From the NCBI GenBank assembly GCA_028583685.1, contig JAMXIF010001210.1, positions 8,596,828-8,660,827 of the forward strand: a DNA stretch of 64,000 bases, given 5' to 3'. How positions within the stretch are numbered: position 1 is the first letter of the stretch; the number at the start of each line of letters is the position of its first letter. This stretch comes from Petaurus breviceps papuanus. Its lineage: Eukaryota; Chordata; Mammalia; Diprotodontia; Petauridae. This document shows positions 1-10,865 of this stretch, piece after piece. A model generated the notes under the pieces. That model had not been told where the DNA came from, searched no databases, and was given only the letters and a program-made list of their open reading frames with translations. The position numbers were made by a program, and so were the translations under genes.

Positions 1-68
<68 letters not shown>
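1..68. repeat. (TAGA)n microsatellite
   Basis: Seventeen near-perfect TAGA units begin at the window edge, so the true array may be longer. Looser AGATAT-type sequence follows to about position 160. Confidence 0.97.
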
Positions 69-264
69 ACTAAGAAAGAGAAAGACAGTTATAAATAGCT
101 ATAGATATGGAGAGATATACACATAAAGATAGCTATCTATACATATCTCTCTAGAAAGCTTCTATCTATGTAAAATGAAAGAAGGTAGGCTAGATAACCT
201 CCAAAAACTGATTTAAATTCTATGATTCTGATAATATGTGCAGGGAATACTTAAAATAATGGGG

Positions 265-512
265 GCATTTTGGTGGTGCAATAGAGTGCTGGGCCTGGAG
301 TCAGGAAGACTCATCTTCCTGAGTTCAAATTTGACCCCAGATACTTACTAGCTTTGTGACCCTGGGGAAGTCACTTAATCCTATTTGCTTAACTCTCCTC
401 ATCTGTGAAATGAACTGGAGAAGAGAATGGAAAACCACTCTAGTATTTCTGCCAAGAAAACCTCAAATGGTGTCATAAAGAGCTGGACACGATTGAAAAA
501 TGACTGAAAAAC
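265..512 (+). mobile_element. Marsupial tRNA-derived SINE with RTE/BovB-like tail (Mar1-like)
   Basis: The tRNA-like head has a box-B-like GAGTTCAAAT, followed by the CORE region (TGTGACCCTGGGGAAGTCAC) and a tail that reads like AGAGCTGGACACGATTGAAA. This tail type is shared with RTE/BovB LINEs, which presumably moved it. The copy is degenerate but full length. Confidence 0.8.
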
Positions 513-1315
513 AAAATCTAACACAATGCTCTGGATATAGTAGACACTTAATAAACGTCTGTTTAATTGAATTCAACAATCAGTCAAAATTGATATGAGC
601 TTTTCAAAGTTCAATAGTGTTTCTAGTCAGTTTGCTCTAAGCAATGCTATTATATTGTGTGAAATGGGATGCACAGGTACATTAAGGCAGGTAAACAACT
701 CTCTGGAAAACAGAGAATGAACAGATGGTTTAGTTGCCATAGACACATTTTTAATGTTGGCTGATAGAGAATAAAATGTTCCTGCTGCCTTGGGAGTCAT
801 GTCCATTTCTAGGCTATATCCAAGTGAATGTTATAATGCCAGTGATTTCTCCTGGTCTTCAGTGCTATGGTGCTATGTCCTGGGTGTGCTCATAGGAACG
901 AGTCTGGATTCCTTTTCGTCTTCAGTGCTGGATGCTTATTTATGTGCAAAATCTGAGCAGTTTCACCTGGAAATTAAAATCCTTGTAGAGCATAACAAGA
1001 AGAAAGAGGTAGGGAGTGGGGGGACCTGCCTCTATTGGTTTTATTTAATCAGAAACTAGCTTTTAAAAAATTTCTTTCAGGTATTCTTTAAAATCATTAG
1101 CAAGGTGTTAGGAGAATAGTACAATAAAGAAGTTGTGTACTTGGAAAAAGTTTTAAGAGCTCTAAATACACAATAAAACTTGAGAAAAATTAATTTCTGA
1201 TTCTAGGGACTAGGAAGAAGAAAAAAAAACAACAAAGCCCCAGTCTCAGTCACCTATATTTTGACAGATCTTAAGACTCACATGTCACTAAAAATACAAT
1301 CATTCTAGTTGCATT

Positions 1316-1530
1316 ATGGGATAGTGAATAAAGTGCAGGACAGAGTCAGCAGAGGCTTGGGTTTGAATCTAGCTTTATAGCTATGTGGTAAGGTACTGAC
1401 TATATTTGCTCATCTATAAAACAGAAATAAAGATAAAGTGTCTGTACTAACTTAATTCATGGCATTCTTGTGATATTCAAGTGGGATAATATATGAACCA
1501 CACTGTTTAAACATTTCATATTTTTATTAT
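1316..1530 (+). mobile_element. MIR-like CORE-SINE, old
   Basis: A degenerate head (GGGATAGTGAATAAAGTGC), the box-B-like GGGTTTGAATC and TTTGCTCATCTATAAAACAG match the MIR layout in sense orientation. It is strongly diverged. Confidence 0.6.
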
Positions 1531-2084
1531 CATTCCCAGTGAGTAATGGAGAGCAGTAGTGATTTCATGCCCCATGTTTTCCATTGAAAAAATGTCTTCT
1601 AGTCTTGTGGCCGAGCAATACTTTTTCCCTTTCCTGTCAGCCCAGTAGGAGACAATTGAATTGTTTCTCTATTTACTTCTGGCAACATTGCCTGGCACCT
1701 TGAATGAACAGGTATACATGGCAATTAATATCCTTATTTGACAGTTAGTCACTGGGGAGCTGGACTACAAATCTTTTCCTGACAATTCAGGGTTCAGTAA
1801 ATGGAGCTAAGAGATCAGTTACATGCATTTAATGTAGCTAATTCAGTGGGTGGGTGGGATAGAGAGTGCTTCAAGTTCTTTATCCTTGAAGAGATATAAA
1901 AATAGGAAAGTCAGGCAGAGATACACTTAATCCATCTTTTGAAATTTCGTATTTCTCAATTGGCTAAAATGCCATGTTGAATGTAATGGGTTGACTCTCA
2001 GTTCAACTAAACATTGGTAAACGGCATTGGTTTATGATATATTTTTTTATATTTTATATTATTTATATCTAAAATAAGGATTTT

Positions 2085-2460
2085 TTATTAAAGGAAACAG
2101 TTCCTGTCCTCAGAAGGCTTACATTGTAAAGGGGGGGGGGGTTACAGCAAGTACACAGTTAAATGTAATACATGGTAGGGAATGTTGGAGTCTAGGAGAT
2201 CATAGAGTCTAGGAAAATTGAAGAAGGCAGGAACAACTAGGAAGAGGAAGGAAGTCTTGAAAGAGGAATTAGCAGTTAAGAAGAGCCTTAAAGGAAGAGA
2301 AAGTATCCTCAATGGTTAAGAAGAGGAGGAAGAGAATTCCAGGCGTGGAGGACTGGATAGCTCATCCAGTATAAGAAACAGCTGTCCATTTTGTCTAGAA
2401 TATAGAATGTATGAATAGGAATAACGTGATAAGAGTGGAAAGGCAGGGGCAAGATTGTGG
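2085..2460 (-). mobile_element. L2 LINE 3' region, antisense
   Basis: CAGTTCCTGTCCTCAGAAGG then CTTACATTGTAAA, later GAAGAGAATTCCAGGCGTGG, match the reversed L2 3' part (stock phrases: stretch before the polyadenylation region and the GGAATGC...TTC segment). A run of ten Gs at about 2142-2151 interrupts it. Confidence 0.65.
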
Positions 2461-2590
2461 AGACACACACACATATATATATATGTGTGTGTATATGTTA
2501 TATGATATAAATATATACATATGTATATACTATATTATATACATGCATACATAGATATATGCATGTATATGGGTGTGTATGCATCTATAC
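2461..2590. repeat. CA/TA-rich microsatellite
   Basis: Mixed ACACAC, ATATAT and GTATGT runs flank a short interspersed repeat at 2595-2667. Confidence 0.85.
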
Positions 2591-2594
2591 ATAT

Positions 2595-2667
2595 ATAAAC
2601 TATATTTCAACAACTGAGTTTTAATAATATGTATTTTATACATTTAAAAACATTCTCAAGAATTCAT
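2595..2667 (-). repeat. Short unnamed interspersed repeat, copy 1 (inverted)
   Basis: When reversed this matches 4408-4488 at roughly 80 percent by eye. Both contain ATGAATTCTTG, AATACATATTATTA and ACTCAGTTGTTGAA, and both abut a CA/TA microsatellite. I do not know the family name. Confidence 0.6.
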
Positions 2668-2948
2668 ATATATAAATATATTATATATGATATATAATGT
2701 ATAATAAAAATTTAAAAATAAATTATAATATAAAATTTTAGCTTGTTAAATTTCTTTAAGGTATATCACTATCTACTAATGTAATCTGTGGATATGATTA
2801 TTATCTTCTGTATATTGAAAAGCTAACATTCAACACATGACTCCAGACCCCCAAAGAGCTCTCTGAGTACATTTGCCTAAGCAGTTTTATGACCCAGACT
2901 GGATCATTATAGATAGTAAAGTATTCTTAATGTTCAGGGCATCTACTG

Positions 2949-3186
2949 TGCAGCTAGGTGGCACAGAGGATTGAGTGCAGGACCTGGAGTCAGAAAGACT
3001 CATCTTGCTAACTTCAAATCTGGTCTCAGACACTTATTAGCTATGTGAACCTGGGTGAGTCACTTAACCCTCTTTGCCTCAGCTTCCTCATCTATAAAAT
3101 GATTTGGAGAAGGAAATGGCAAACACTCCGGTGTCTCAGTCAAGAAAACCCCAAATGGGGAAACTAAGAGTTGGATACAACTGTAA
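2949..3186 (+). mobile_element. Marsupial SINE with RTE/BovB-like tail (Mar1-like)
   Basis: Head GCAGCTAGGTGGCACAGAGG, middle CTATGTGAACCTGGGTGAGT, tail CAAATGGGGAAACTAAGAGT. All three parts are in order, so it is full length and moderately diverged. Confidence 0.85.
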
Positions 3187-3732
3187 ATTAGCTAATAATT
3201 TCCTTTGAATATACAAATTAACTTGAATAAAGGACACCAAAGACAAGAATTTTTAGAATTCAGTTTTCAGCATAGCTCTAATAACAATTACTAATTAATA
3301 AAAACTAACTAATAACAATAACTAATTACCTAAAAATGGCAAGAAATAAAGCAAGTTTAAATATCTTATGTTTTATTATGTGTTTATATTATACTATTTA
3401 TATATAAATGTTATATATCTATAAAAATTGTTATATGATGTAGCAGATTGAGAGCAATCTGGGGAGTTTAGACAATGTGAATTCAAAAGTTTCCTCTGCC
3501 ACATATTGGCCATGTATTCTAGGAAATGTCATTTTATAACTCTTTGCCCCGTGTGATTTTCCAAATCTCCTAGTTACTGATCTGCATTGTCCAGAGGCGT
3601 TCCTTCACTAAGAAGCTCACTCTAATCAAATATCTGGACACACAAAAGAAAACAAAAACATTCATTTCCATATACAACGCCAGTTTCAGTGACAAGAGAG
3701 GAATTTTAGTGTGAGGTAATTTTGTTGCACTA

Positions 3733-3910
3733 TTGTTGTTCATCCTTCATTCTTGAAGAGGACCAATGACATCATGAGTGTGATGTTTTTGTTTGAATTG
3801 GATTTGTGCAAAGTCCTCAGCCATGCTCTCTCCTCCGGAGTCATTGGAGTTCAATGGCAAGATAAAAGTCAACATGACTGGTGATAGCCCTGGATACCTG
3901 TGGTATCCTA
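3733..3910 (+). mobile_element. Fragment of fold-back/RTE-tail element (left part)
   Basis: It begins TTGTTGTTCATCCTTCATTC and continues CTCTCTCCTCCGGAGTCATT, matching the left half of the element at 15365-15560. The same end sequence, reversed, closes the LINE fragment at 24172. Confidence 0.6.
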
Positions 3911-4149
3911 AGCTTTTTACTCAAGTATGCTGGTAATGTTTACCAATCAGGTTTCTGGGGGAAAAAATCACAACACACTTTTAAACTTAATCTGCATTAT
4001 TAACATTTTCTCAATCACTTCCCTAAGTGTAGAAAATCAGCAAAACAATAATTCAAGCAATGATTTGTAGCATTTGCTTAGTTTCCAAGGAGTAATTGCT
4101 TACACTGAAAAATTAACAATGGACTTATGGTTCCAGCTGGTTCAGAACA

Positions 4150-4880
4150 CTCTGTCTGATTACCTCCCACCTGGACTATTGAGATAGTATTCTAATTGGT
4201 CTCCCTGATTCCAGTCCTCTCCTTCTATAATCTGTCCTATACACAACTGCTAGAATATCCTACTGAAAGCAGAAGTCTGATCATGTTAGCCCATGTCAGC
4301 CCATCTTGGACTTGGGCCCAATATGCTCAGGCACCTTCAGTGATGACTTATTATCTTTAGAAATGAGATTGTAACCTTTTGTATTTCTTGGACCCCTTGA
4401 GCAGGCAATGAATTCTTGGGAATAATTATTTTAAATGCACATAATACATATTATTATAACTCAGTTGTTGAACTACAGTTTAAATATGTGTAGACACATA
4501 CACACCCATATACATGCACATAGCTATGTATGCACATATATGTATGTATACCTATACACTCATACATAGATATGTGCATACATATATTTGTATTAAAGTT
4601 CAAGGTCTTCAGGAGCACCTGCTATTGAATAAAATGCAAAATCCTCAGTCTGCATTTCAGGCCTCTACAGTCTGCCTCCAGCTTGCTTTTCCAGGGTAAT
4701 TTCAAATTATTTCCCTTCATGTATTGTCTGTTCCATCTGAACTGTGCCATGAGATGTTCACTGGATGTAATATTCCATCTCCTCCCTCCCAGCTGAATAT
4801 ATTCTTTTATGTGCTTAGAATAGATTTCCTCCTTAGTCCTTAGTGGCTATAAAGGCTTGGCTCAGGAAGCAGCTCCCCAG
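4150..4880 (+). mobile_element. L2 LINE, sense, split by an insertion
   Basis: CCCACCTGGACTATTGAGAT through CTGATCATGTTAGCCCATG is the L2 segment after the reverse transcriptase domain. The homology stops near 4350 and resumes near 4605 (CTGCTATTGAATAAAATGCA, then CAGGCCTCTACAGTCTG). The gap holds the short unnamed repeat and a microsatellite, with the word CTTCAG on both sides as a possible target duplication. Confidence 0.7.
4408..4488 (+). repeat. Short unnamed interspersed repeat, copy 2
   Basis: This is the plus-strand counterpart of 2595-2667, followed by a CA/TA microsatellite to about 4590. It lies inside the insertion that splits the L2 copy. Confidence 0.6.
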
Positions 4881-5435
4881 AAAATAATTTGAAACCCTAT
4901 CTTCTATCCTAAAACTGAAGTCAAAAGACTAAGTTCTTAATTCTTTCAAACTCTCACTAACTCTACCTCTTATTGGATGAAGCTAACTGTGTAATCAGTT
5001 TCTCTCACTGAGAAGAGTCTAATGCAAACTAACCATGGACTGGAGTTACTTTTGGAGTTTTTTAGAGGTTCTTTACTGCTGAAGATATTAGCCCACATTA
5101 AATTTTTATCCATAACATAAACACAGTATATATAGATAAAATTGACTGTGTAGATAATATGATAATGGAACAAAAATATGAATATTATAAATATTTGTAT
5201 GTCCTCCTAAATTGGTTTTGTGCTCTAGTCAGTGAAAATATTTTCAACTGTAAGGTGATTCTTTTATAGACAAGATAACGTTGGGACAGATCAGAGTGTA
5301 TTGTGTAGTAGCTATGCATGGGAGATGGGTTTTAACACTTGAAATGGAGGTAGGACACACATAAATGTAAACATATTCACGTATAAGTGTGTTTGTAGAT
5401 AGATAGGTAGATAGACAGATTCATCTAGATATCAC

Positions 5436-5690
5436 ATAGGATATAAATGAAATTGTCCCTGCCCTGACATTGTACTCAAGGTATAACACCATGCAGGAGT
5501 ATAATACAGATTAGGCAGGGCAGGAAATGAGGACGAATCAGATAAAAATCAGCTAGTGAAAACTGACAAATGGCCATCAGGGGAGACTACACAAAGGAAG
5601 TAGGTCCTAAGCTGAGCTTCGAAGAGAAAAAATAATTCTGAAATGTTGAGATAAGTCAGGAAGTATAGTCCAGAATATTCTTTGGGCAGA
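5436..5690 (-). mobile_element. L2 LINE fragment, antisense
   Basis: GTCCCTGCCCTGACATTGTA and GGAAGTAGGTCCTAAGCTGA follow the order of the reversed L2 3' region. It is strongly diverged. Confidence 0.5.
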
Positions 5691-5924
5691 TTTGAACCCA
5701 AGTCTTTCTGATCAAATGCCTCAGCCGAAAGTCTAGCTTCATTGCAATATAAAGTACATGAAGGGAAGACATAAGACATAAAGCTAGGTTGAATAAAAAT
5801 TGTAGAAAATCAGTTTTAAAAACTTTTTTATTTTCTTTTTTTTTTCAGAATATTTCCTTTAAGTAACAGTGTTTGTCTGAGAAACAAATGACAAATGGTG
5901 AGAATGACGTGAAGGGAAAGAATG

Positions 5925-6115
5925 GTATAGCATATTGAACAGTGGATGTGGTGTTAAAGTTCATTTCATAGCTCAATCATTTACTAGTTTGGGGCCTTTA
6001 GCAAATTCAGCTTCCTCATCTGTAAAATGAGAGTATCACTTAACTTATATTCCTCATAGGATGGCACAGACTGTCCTTTATAAATTGTAAAGGGTCTGGG
6101 TCCTTTATTGTTTGC
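5925..6115 (+). mobile_element. MIR-like SINE, old
   Basis: GGTATAGCATATTGAACAGT, then AGCTTCCTCATCTGTAAAAT and a short-distance tail ending TTATAAATTGTAAAGG show the MIR layout in sense orientation. Confidence 0.6.
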
Positions 6116-6779
6116 TCAGATAAATTCATTAAATCACAAACTTCTTTTCTCTTATGTTGCTAATGAAGTTCTTCCCAAGTATTCAGATTTCTACCAAAAC
6201 TCATTCCCCATCACCAATGACACCAACCCTTGACTTAATTTTTTAACTTTATATGTGAGTCAAATTTGAAGATTGACAATTACACAACATTGCCTATAAT
6301 TGTGTTCTAATTTCAAAATGATTTCTACAGATTAAATGTGCCATGACTTTCTACTCCTTTACATTTCAAGATGATTATTCCTAGAAACACTACAAATGCA
6401 TGTCAATTCTTCAAAACTTGTGGGTTTTAACTTAATCATCAAACAAAAATACACACATATGTCTACTGTCTCCTGAATATATTCAATTCAGATGCATATT
6501 CTAACATACAATAAATGTTATTTAAGGGTTTACTGAGTGTTAAGCAAACATTCTTCTTTAAATTATATGAATTATTTGTTGAAAAGTATGAACACTGAAG
6601 TTAACCCATTCAATACAGCACTCTTCTCCATGCCTGGATTTCTTGTGTCCTTCTCCTTCACCTATTTAAGCATTGAAAATCCACGGTTTGGGGTTATCCT
6701 CAACATATATTGGGAGAGATAATACAATCATATGAGAATATGATACACATATACATATGTTTGGGAGAGATAATAGATA

Positions 6780-6822
6780 AATGGATGATATATAGATGGA
6801 TAGATAGACAGACAGACAGAGC
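6780..6822. repeat. GATA/GACA microsatellite
   Basis: Alternating GATA and GACA units sit immediately upstream of a MIR copy. Confidence 0.85.
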
Positions 6823-7015
6823 TGGCTTTGGAATCAATAACACTTGAGTTCAAATGCTGCCCCAAACACTTATTAATTCAGAGACCCTAAGCAAATCATT
6901 AAACTTTACTTATCTTCAGTTCTCATCTGTAAAACAGGAATAATGATATCACCAACCTCCCAGGGTTTTTTGAGTACCAAATGAGACACTATATATAAAG
7001 TGTTTTACAAACAAA
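6822..7015 (+). mobile_element. MIR-like SINE
   Basis: CACTTGAGTTCAAATGCTGC (box-B-like), then TTCTCATCTGTAAAACAGG and CTATATATAAAGTGTTTTAC mark a sense MIR from its head to its LINE-like tail. Confidence 0.75.
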
Positions 7016-7119
7016 AATCAACTTTTATTTTTCCTGTGTTTAAAACCATTTATATTCCTACTCCCAAGTTCCTGAATGCTGATGGAGAAAGTCATGACTG
7101 TGTTCAGTACAAATTCGTG

Positions 7120-8465
7120 TTATCTAACCTTAGTTGGGTTCTTTCTGCCTCATGGCTATTTTTTCTTCATTTCTAATGATATATTGCCTCCCAAAAGCAG
7201 CTTTTCCAAATCTTTCTCCCTAAACACCCAATGCTAACCCAGCCCTGCTATCAGCAGCTGACTGCCCCTCCCATTTTAGTGAGAAAATTGATGCCATCCA
7301 TCATGAACTCCCTCATCTCCCTTACTCTACAATTCAAGAAAAAATCTGTTTCTTTACTTATTCTTTCCTCCTTTGCCCCATTCTCAGAGGATTAAGTAAC
7401 TATTCTTTCCTAGGTTAATGACTACATATTTGCTCTTGATCTTTTCCCCTCTCATATATATCAGAACACACTGATCATTTCTGCTCATCTTCAACCTATC
7501 CCTACATTCTACCTTCCCCCACACTTACAAATATGGTCCATCTCTCCTGTCTTTGAAGTAAACAAAACAAAAAAAACAACAAAAACAAATTCTCTGTCCC
7601 ACCCTCAGGTTAAGATTGTAAGATCTCCTCTTACTTTTGTCACTAAATGGAAGCATTTTCTCTATTACATTGTCTACTGTTCATTCATTTCTCCCACTTC
7701 CCCTTCTTTCCTCTCATCTGTCTCCCTTCCTCTCCTTTCTCTTCCCTCCTTCCATGAGATCAGTTCTCTTTTTTTTATTTTTTTATTTTTTCCTTTTGGA
7801 GGGCAATTGGGGTTAAGTAACTTGCCCAAGGTTACATGGCTAGTATTTTTGTGTGGGTGTTAAGTGTCAGAGGCTGGAACCGAACTTGGGTCCTCCTGAC
7901 TCTGGGGCCAGTGCTTTACTCACTGTGCCACCTAGCCACCCCAATCAGTTATCTTCTTACAGATGAACTCTCAATTTATGTAGACCTAATCTCTCTTCTG
8001 AACTTGAAGCTCTTAACTTCACTTGTCTTTTGTATATGACAGCCTTGGATCTCCAAAGGCACTTCAAATCTAGAACATCTAAAACTAACCTAAATTCATC
8101 CCTCTTTCAAACTTCCCTTCCATTGATAGTACTATCACTTGTATATATTCATACAAACCATCCTCCATGTCTGGGATATACTTCCTCATCCTCTTTAGGA
8201 TCCTTCCAGGATCCTCTTAAGTCTTCAAGATTTAGGTCATGGGTCATATTCTTTCTATAGCCTTTCTCCTTCCTTCATATGGGAAGTGAGTATTTTGGAT
8301 CTGTTCTCTGCCTGCCATCACTGTACTTTGCCATGGATTATGCTTTCATGCCATATTTTGCCCAATAAATGTAAATTTCTTGAAAAGGGAGACTGTTTCT
8401 GTATTTGTGTTTCCAACATCTAACAGTGCTTTGAATATAATAGGTTTTTAATATGAATTGATTTG
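7120..8465 (+). mobile_element. L2 LINE, sense, interrupted by a SINE
   Basis: ATTGATGCCATCCATCATGA at about 7288 is the L2 segment ahead of the reverse transcriptase. The 3' end follows after 7944: ACAGATGAACTCTCAATTTA, then the stretch with TTCTTGAAAAGGGAGACTGT, and the terminal CTTAATAAATG-like end near 8440. The middle is heavily decayed. Confidence 0.6.
7769..7943 (-). mobile_element. Marsupial tRNA-derived SINE (A-tailed type), antisense
   Basis: A T-rich tail is followed by GGCAATTGGGGTTAAGTAAC and ends TGTGCCACCTAGCCACCCC. A short duplication ATCAGTT flanks both ends. It lies within an L2 copy. Confidence 0.88.
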
Positions 8466-8974
8466 ACTCATTATATCAAATTCATTGACTCAACAAGTAT
8501 TATCCAGGAAATGAACTACAAAGTAATCTGAAAAATGCCATAGATATTTCACAGCCATTGACCGTTCTTAGGTTAGGTCTACTGTCATCTTTGCCAGTTT
8601 GAAGGCAAGAACAGGTAGGAAATGGAATGTGATGTAGCTAGCATAGAGCCTTACTCACAGTAGCAATTAGCTAAGACATGCATTGACTGAATTTTCTAAC
8701 TACCAAATTTCTGATCCCCATGTCAGATATGAATACTTATTTTGTGAGAAAACCTCTGGCGATAAGAGGGGGAAATGAAAACACTGAAAAGCATCAATAA
8801 GCATAATAATTAATTTAATTATCAATCAATAAGTTATGATTATTATTTTAAACACCAATAAAAACCTTTTAAGAGAGGCATAAAAAGGCAATCCTCACAC
8901 TGTGTTTTCTCATTGATATTCTGGTTCAACACTGAAATTGACCCCCTAAGAATATATCAGTGTATATTAATGTC

Positions 8975-9090
8975 TGATCAAGCTGCAGTGGTGTAGAGGG
9001 GGTAGAGAACTGACGTTAGAGTAGGAATAGAGGTTCATGTCTCTTCTCTGACAACCACTGATTTTGTAATCATGAGAAAGTTGCTAAACA
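8975..9090 (+). mobile_element. MIR-like fragment
   Basis: CAGTGGTGTAGAGGGGGTAG and AGAGGTTCATGTCTCTTCTC resemble a degraded MIR head in sense orientation. The match is weak. Confidence 0.35.
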
Positions 9091-9664
9091 TATCAGTGAA
9101 GCAATCAACTTTCTAAGACAATGAAATATATAACAGTTGTTCTTCACTGGGACTTCCCTATGCTCATTAAATCACATGTCCAGTCCAAATAACACAAGGA
9201 TCTGAGAGTTCTTTCTGCTTCTCATGGTATACTGTCCATAATTTATGTTTGTCTTTTCCTTCTTCATAAACAACGGTATCTTTGAATCATTTTTTCCTCC
9301 ATGCATTCTGCTAACACAATTGCATTAGTAGCCCCTGGTGCTCAAACATTTCTTCTTTTGTTCTGTTTTTGTATTCTTACTTCATATGCATATGATATGT
9401 ATATGCATACATATATGTATACATATTCAAAAGACATACAATTGTGTGTATATTTCTCTATATGTGTATGCATGTATTAATATATGTAATTTTTATATAG
9501 AGACTTTTATATATAACATAATAGGAATTGCTATAGTTTATAAAAATGTCTTCACACAATGATGTAGAACTACCATGTATGAAGGGAAGGTCCCGAAAGA
9601 ATCCTCCATTTCTCTTATCCAGTTTTATCACAGATTTTGTTCATCTGACATCATGCTGCAGTTA

Positions 9665-9830
9665 TGACCTTGGAGTCATGCATCCTAGATTCCAGTACTT
9701 GCTTTTCCACTACCATTTTTGTGAGTTGGGATCTTATGCTTTCTGAGCCTTAGCAACTTTATCTGTAAAATGAAGGGTTTGGATAAGGATATATCCAAAT
9801 CCCATCTAACTCTAAATCTTTAATCACAAT
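9665..9830 (+). mobile_element. MIR3/L3-tailed SINE fragment
   Basis: CTTTATCTGTAAAATGAAGG followed by TTTGGATAAGG and CCCATCTAACTCTAAATCTT is the usual 3' half of MIR3-type elements. Confidence 0.65.
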
Positions 9831-10036
9831 TAAAGGACTTCCCAGAGTTTCCATGTGTAAAAGAGCACTCTAGAAACTATCAAATCTCTGGTTTACAAAA
9901 GATTGGCTCTTCTGCTTGAATCCTTACCAAGACACTAATTTGTTTGCCCACAAGGCACTGACCTTAGATGGATCATTGACTGACCCCTTCATACCACTCT
10001 GAGCTCTGATTCTAATGATCTGAACTGCTTTCTTCA

Positions 10037-10528
10037 CTATAACCCAAGTAGCATTTTCACCCAGGAAGATAAGCCTGGAAGGTACTGGTACTGATTGGTT
10101 AGTTCTTCCAGAATCTCCATTTTAAGGCCAGTGCTCAGGTAAGCCATGCTCACTGAGTCGTTCCTTTTTGGGCCCCACTGCTGACTCTGGACATCTTTTT
10201 TTTTTTTTGAGGGGCAATTGGGGTTAAGTGACTTGCCCAAGGTTATACGACTAGTAAGTGTTAAGTGTCTGAGGCCAGATTTGAACTCAGGTTCTCCTGA
10301 CTCCAGGGCCATTGCTCTATTCACTGCACCACCTAGCTGCCCCAATCTCTGGACATCTTTATCAGTCACAGAGGTACCTTCCCATTTATCCTTTTTCAGC
10401 TTCTTTTTGTATGCAGTTATCTCTTCTACATCTGATTTCCCCCATTGCAGGTTTTGATATATCGTAGGTTGGCATAAAAAATTAAATGGGAATTTTTTGA
10501 GAGTTTTTGAGGAAGCCGCACATGACAT
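10037..10528 (-). pseudogene. Minus-strand frame of 163 codons of unknown origin, spanning a SINE
   Basis: The frame starts MSCAASSKTLKKFPFNF and ends LPGLSSWVKMLLGL. I do not recognise the protein. Codons 1-60 are mixed and charged (GKSDVEEITAYKKKLKKDKW), about 54 codons come from an antisense-inserted SINE, and the last 50 codons include YLSTGLKMEILEELTNQYQY. Removing the SINE and one copy of its 14-base duplication would leave 109 codons in the same frame, because 162 bases were added. The non-SINE part looks protein-like in composition, so it could be a processed copy of a small host gene, or simply a chance frame. No poly-A tail, promoter or splice structure was seen. It lies in an ERBB4 intron, opposite in strand. 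Confidence 0.35.
10199..10346 (-). mobile_element. Marsupial tRNA-derived SINE (A-tailed type), antisense
   Basis: A T-run is followed by GGGCAATTGGGGTTAAGTGA and closes with GCACCACCTAGCTGCCCCAA. The 14-base target duplication CTCTGGACATCTTT lies at 10185-10198 and 10347-10360 without mismatch, so this is a fairly recent insertion. Confidence 0.95.
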
Positions 10529-10774
10529 GAGAAGCCCAGCAGATGACTTATAAAAAAAGTTGAGAAATTCAGAAATGCATAAAATATATGTACAGTGTTA
10601 TATCAACATATTTTATTTTTAATACCATAATAATTCAGACTTCTTCTTTGATAGGAAGGAAGACCCAACTTTTTAATATGGATTTTCCAGATGTGGATGA
10701 GGGGTGCAGTGCCCCTAAGACCAGGGGGAAGGAATAGCTGTATTGTCTTCCCTCATTAGACTGGAAGAACCACG

Positions 10775-10865
10775 AGGGATCTTTCTTTTTGCTTGTATTT
10801 GTATTCACAGTGCTTAGCACAGTGTCTGGCACGTAGTAAACACTTTATAAATGCTTGTTGATTTG
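10775..10865 (+). mobile_element. L2 LINE 3' terminus, sense
   Basis: CAGTGCTTAGCACAGTGTCT followed by GGCACGTAGTAAACAC and TAAATGCTTGTTGA is the characteristic 3' end of L2. Confidence 0.85.
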
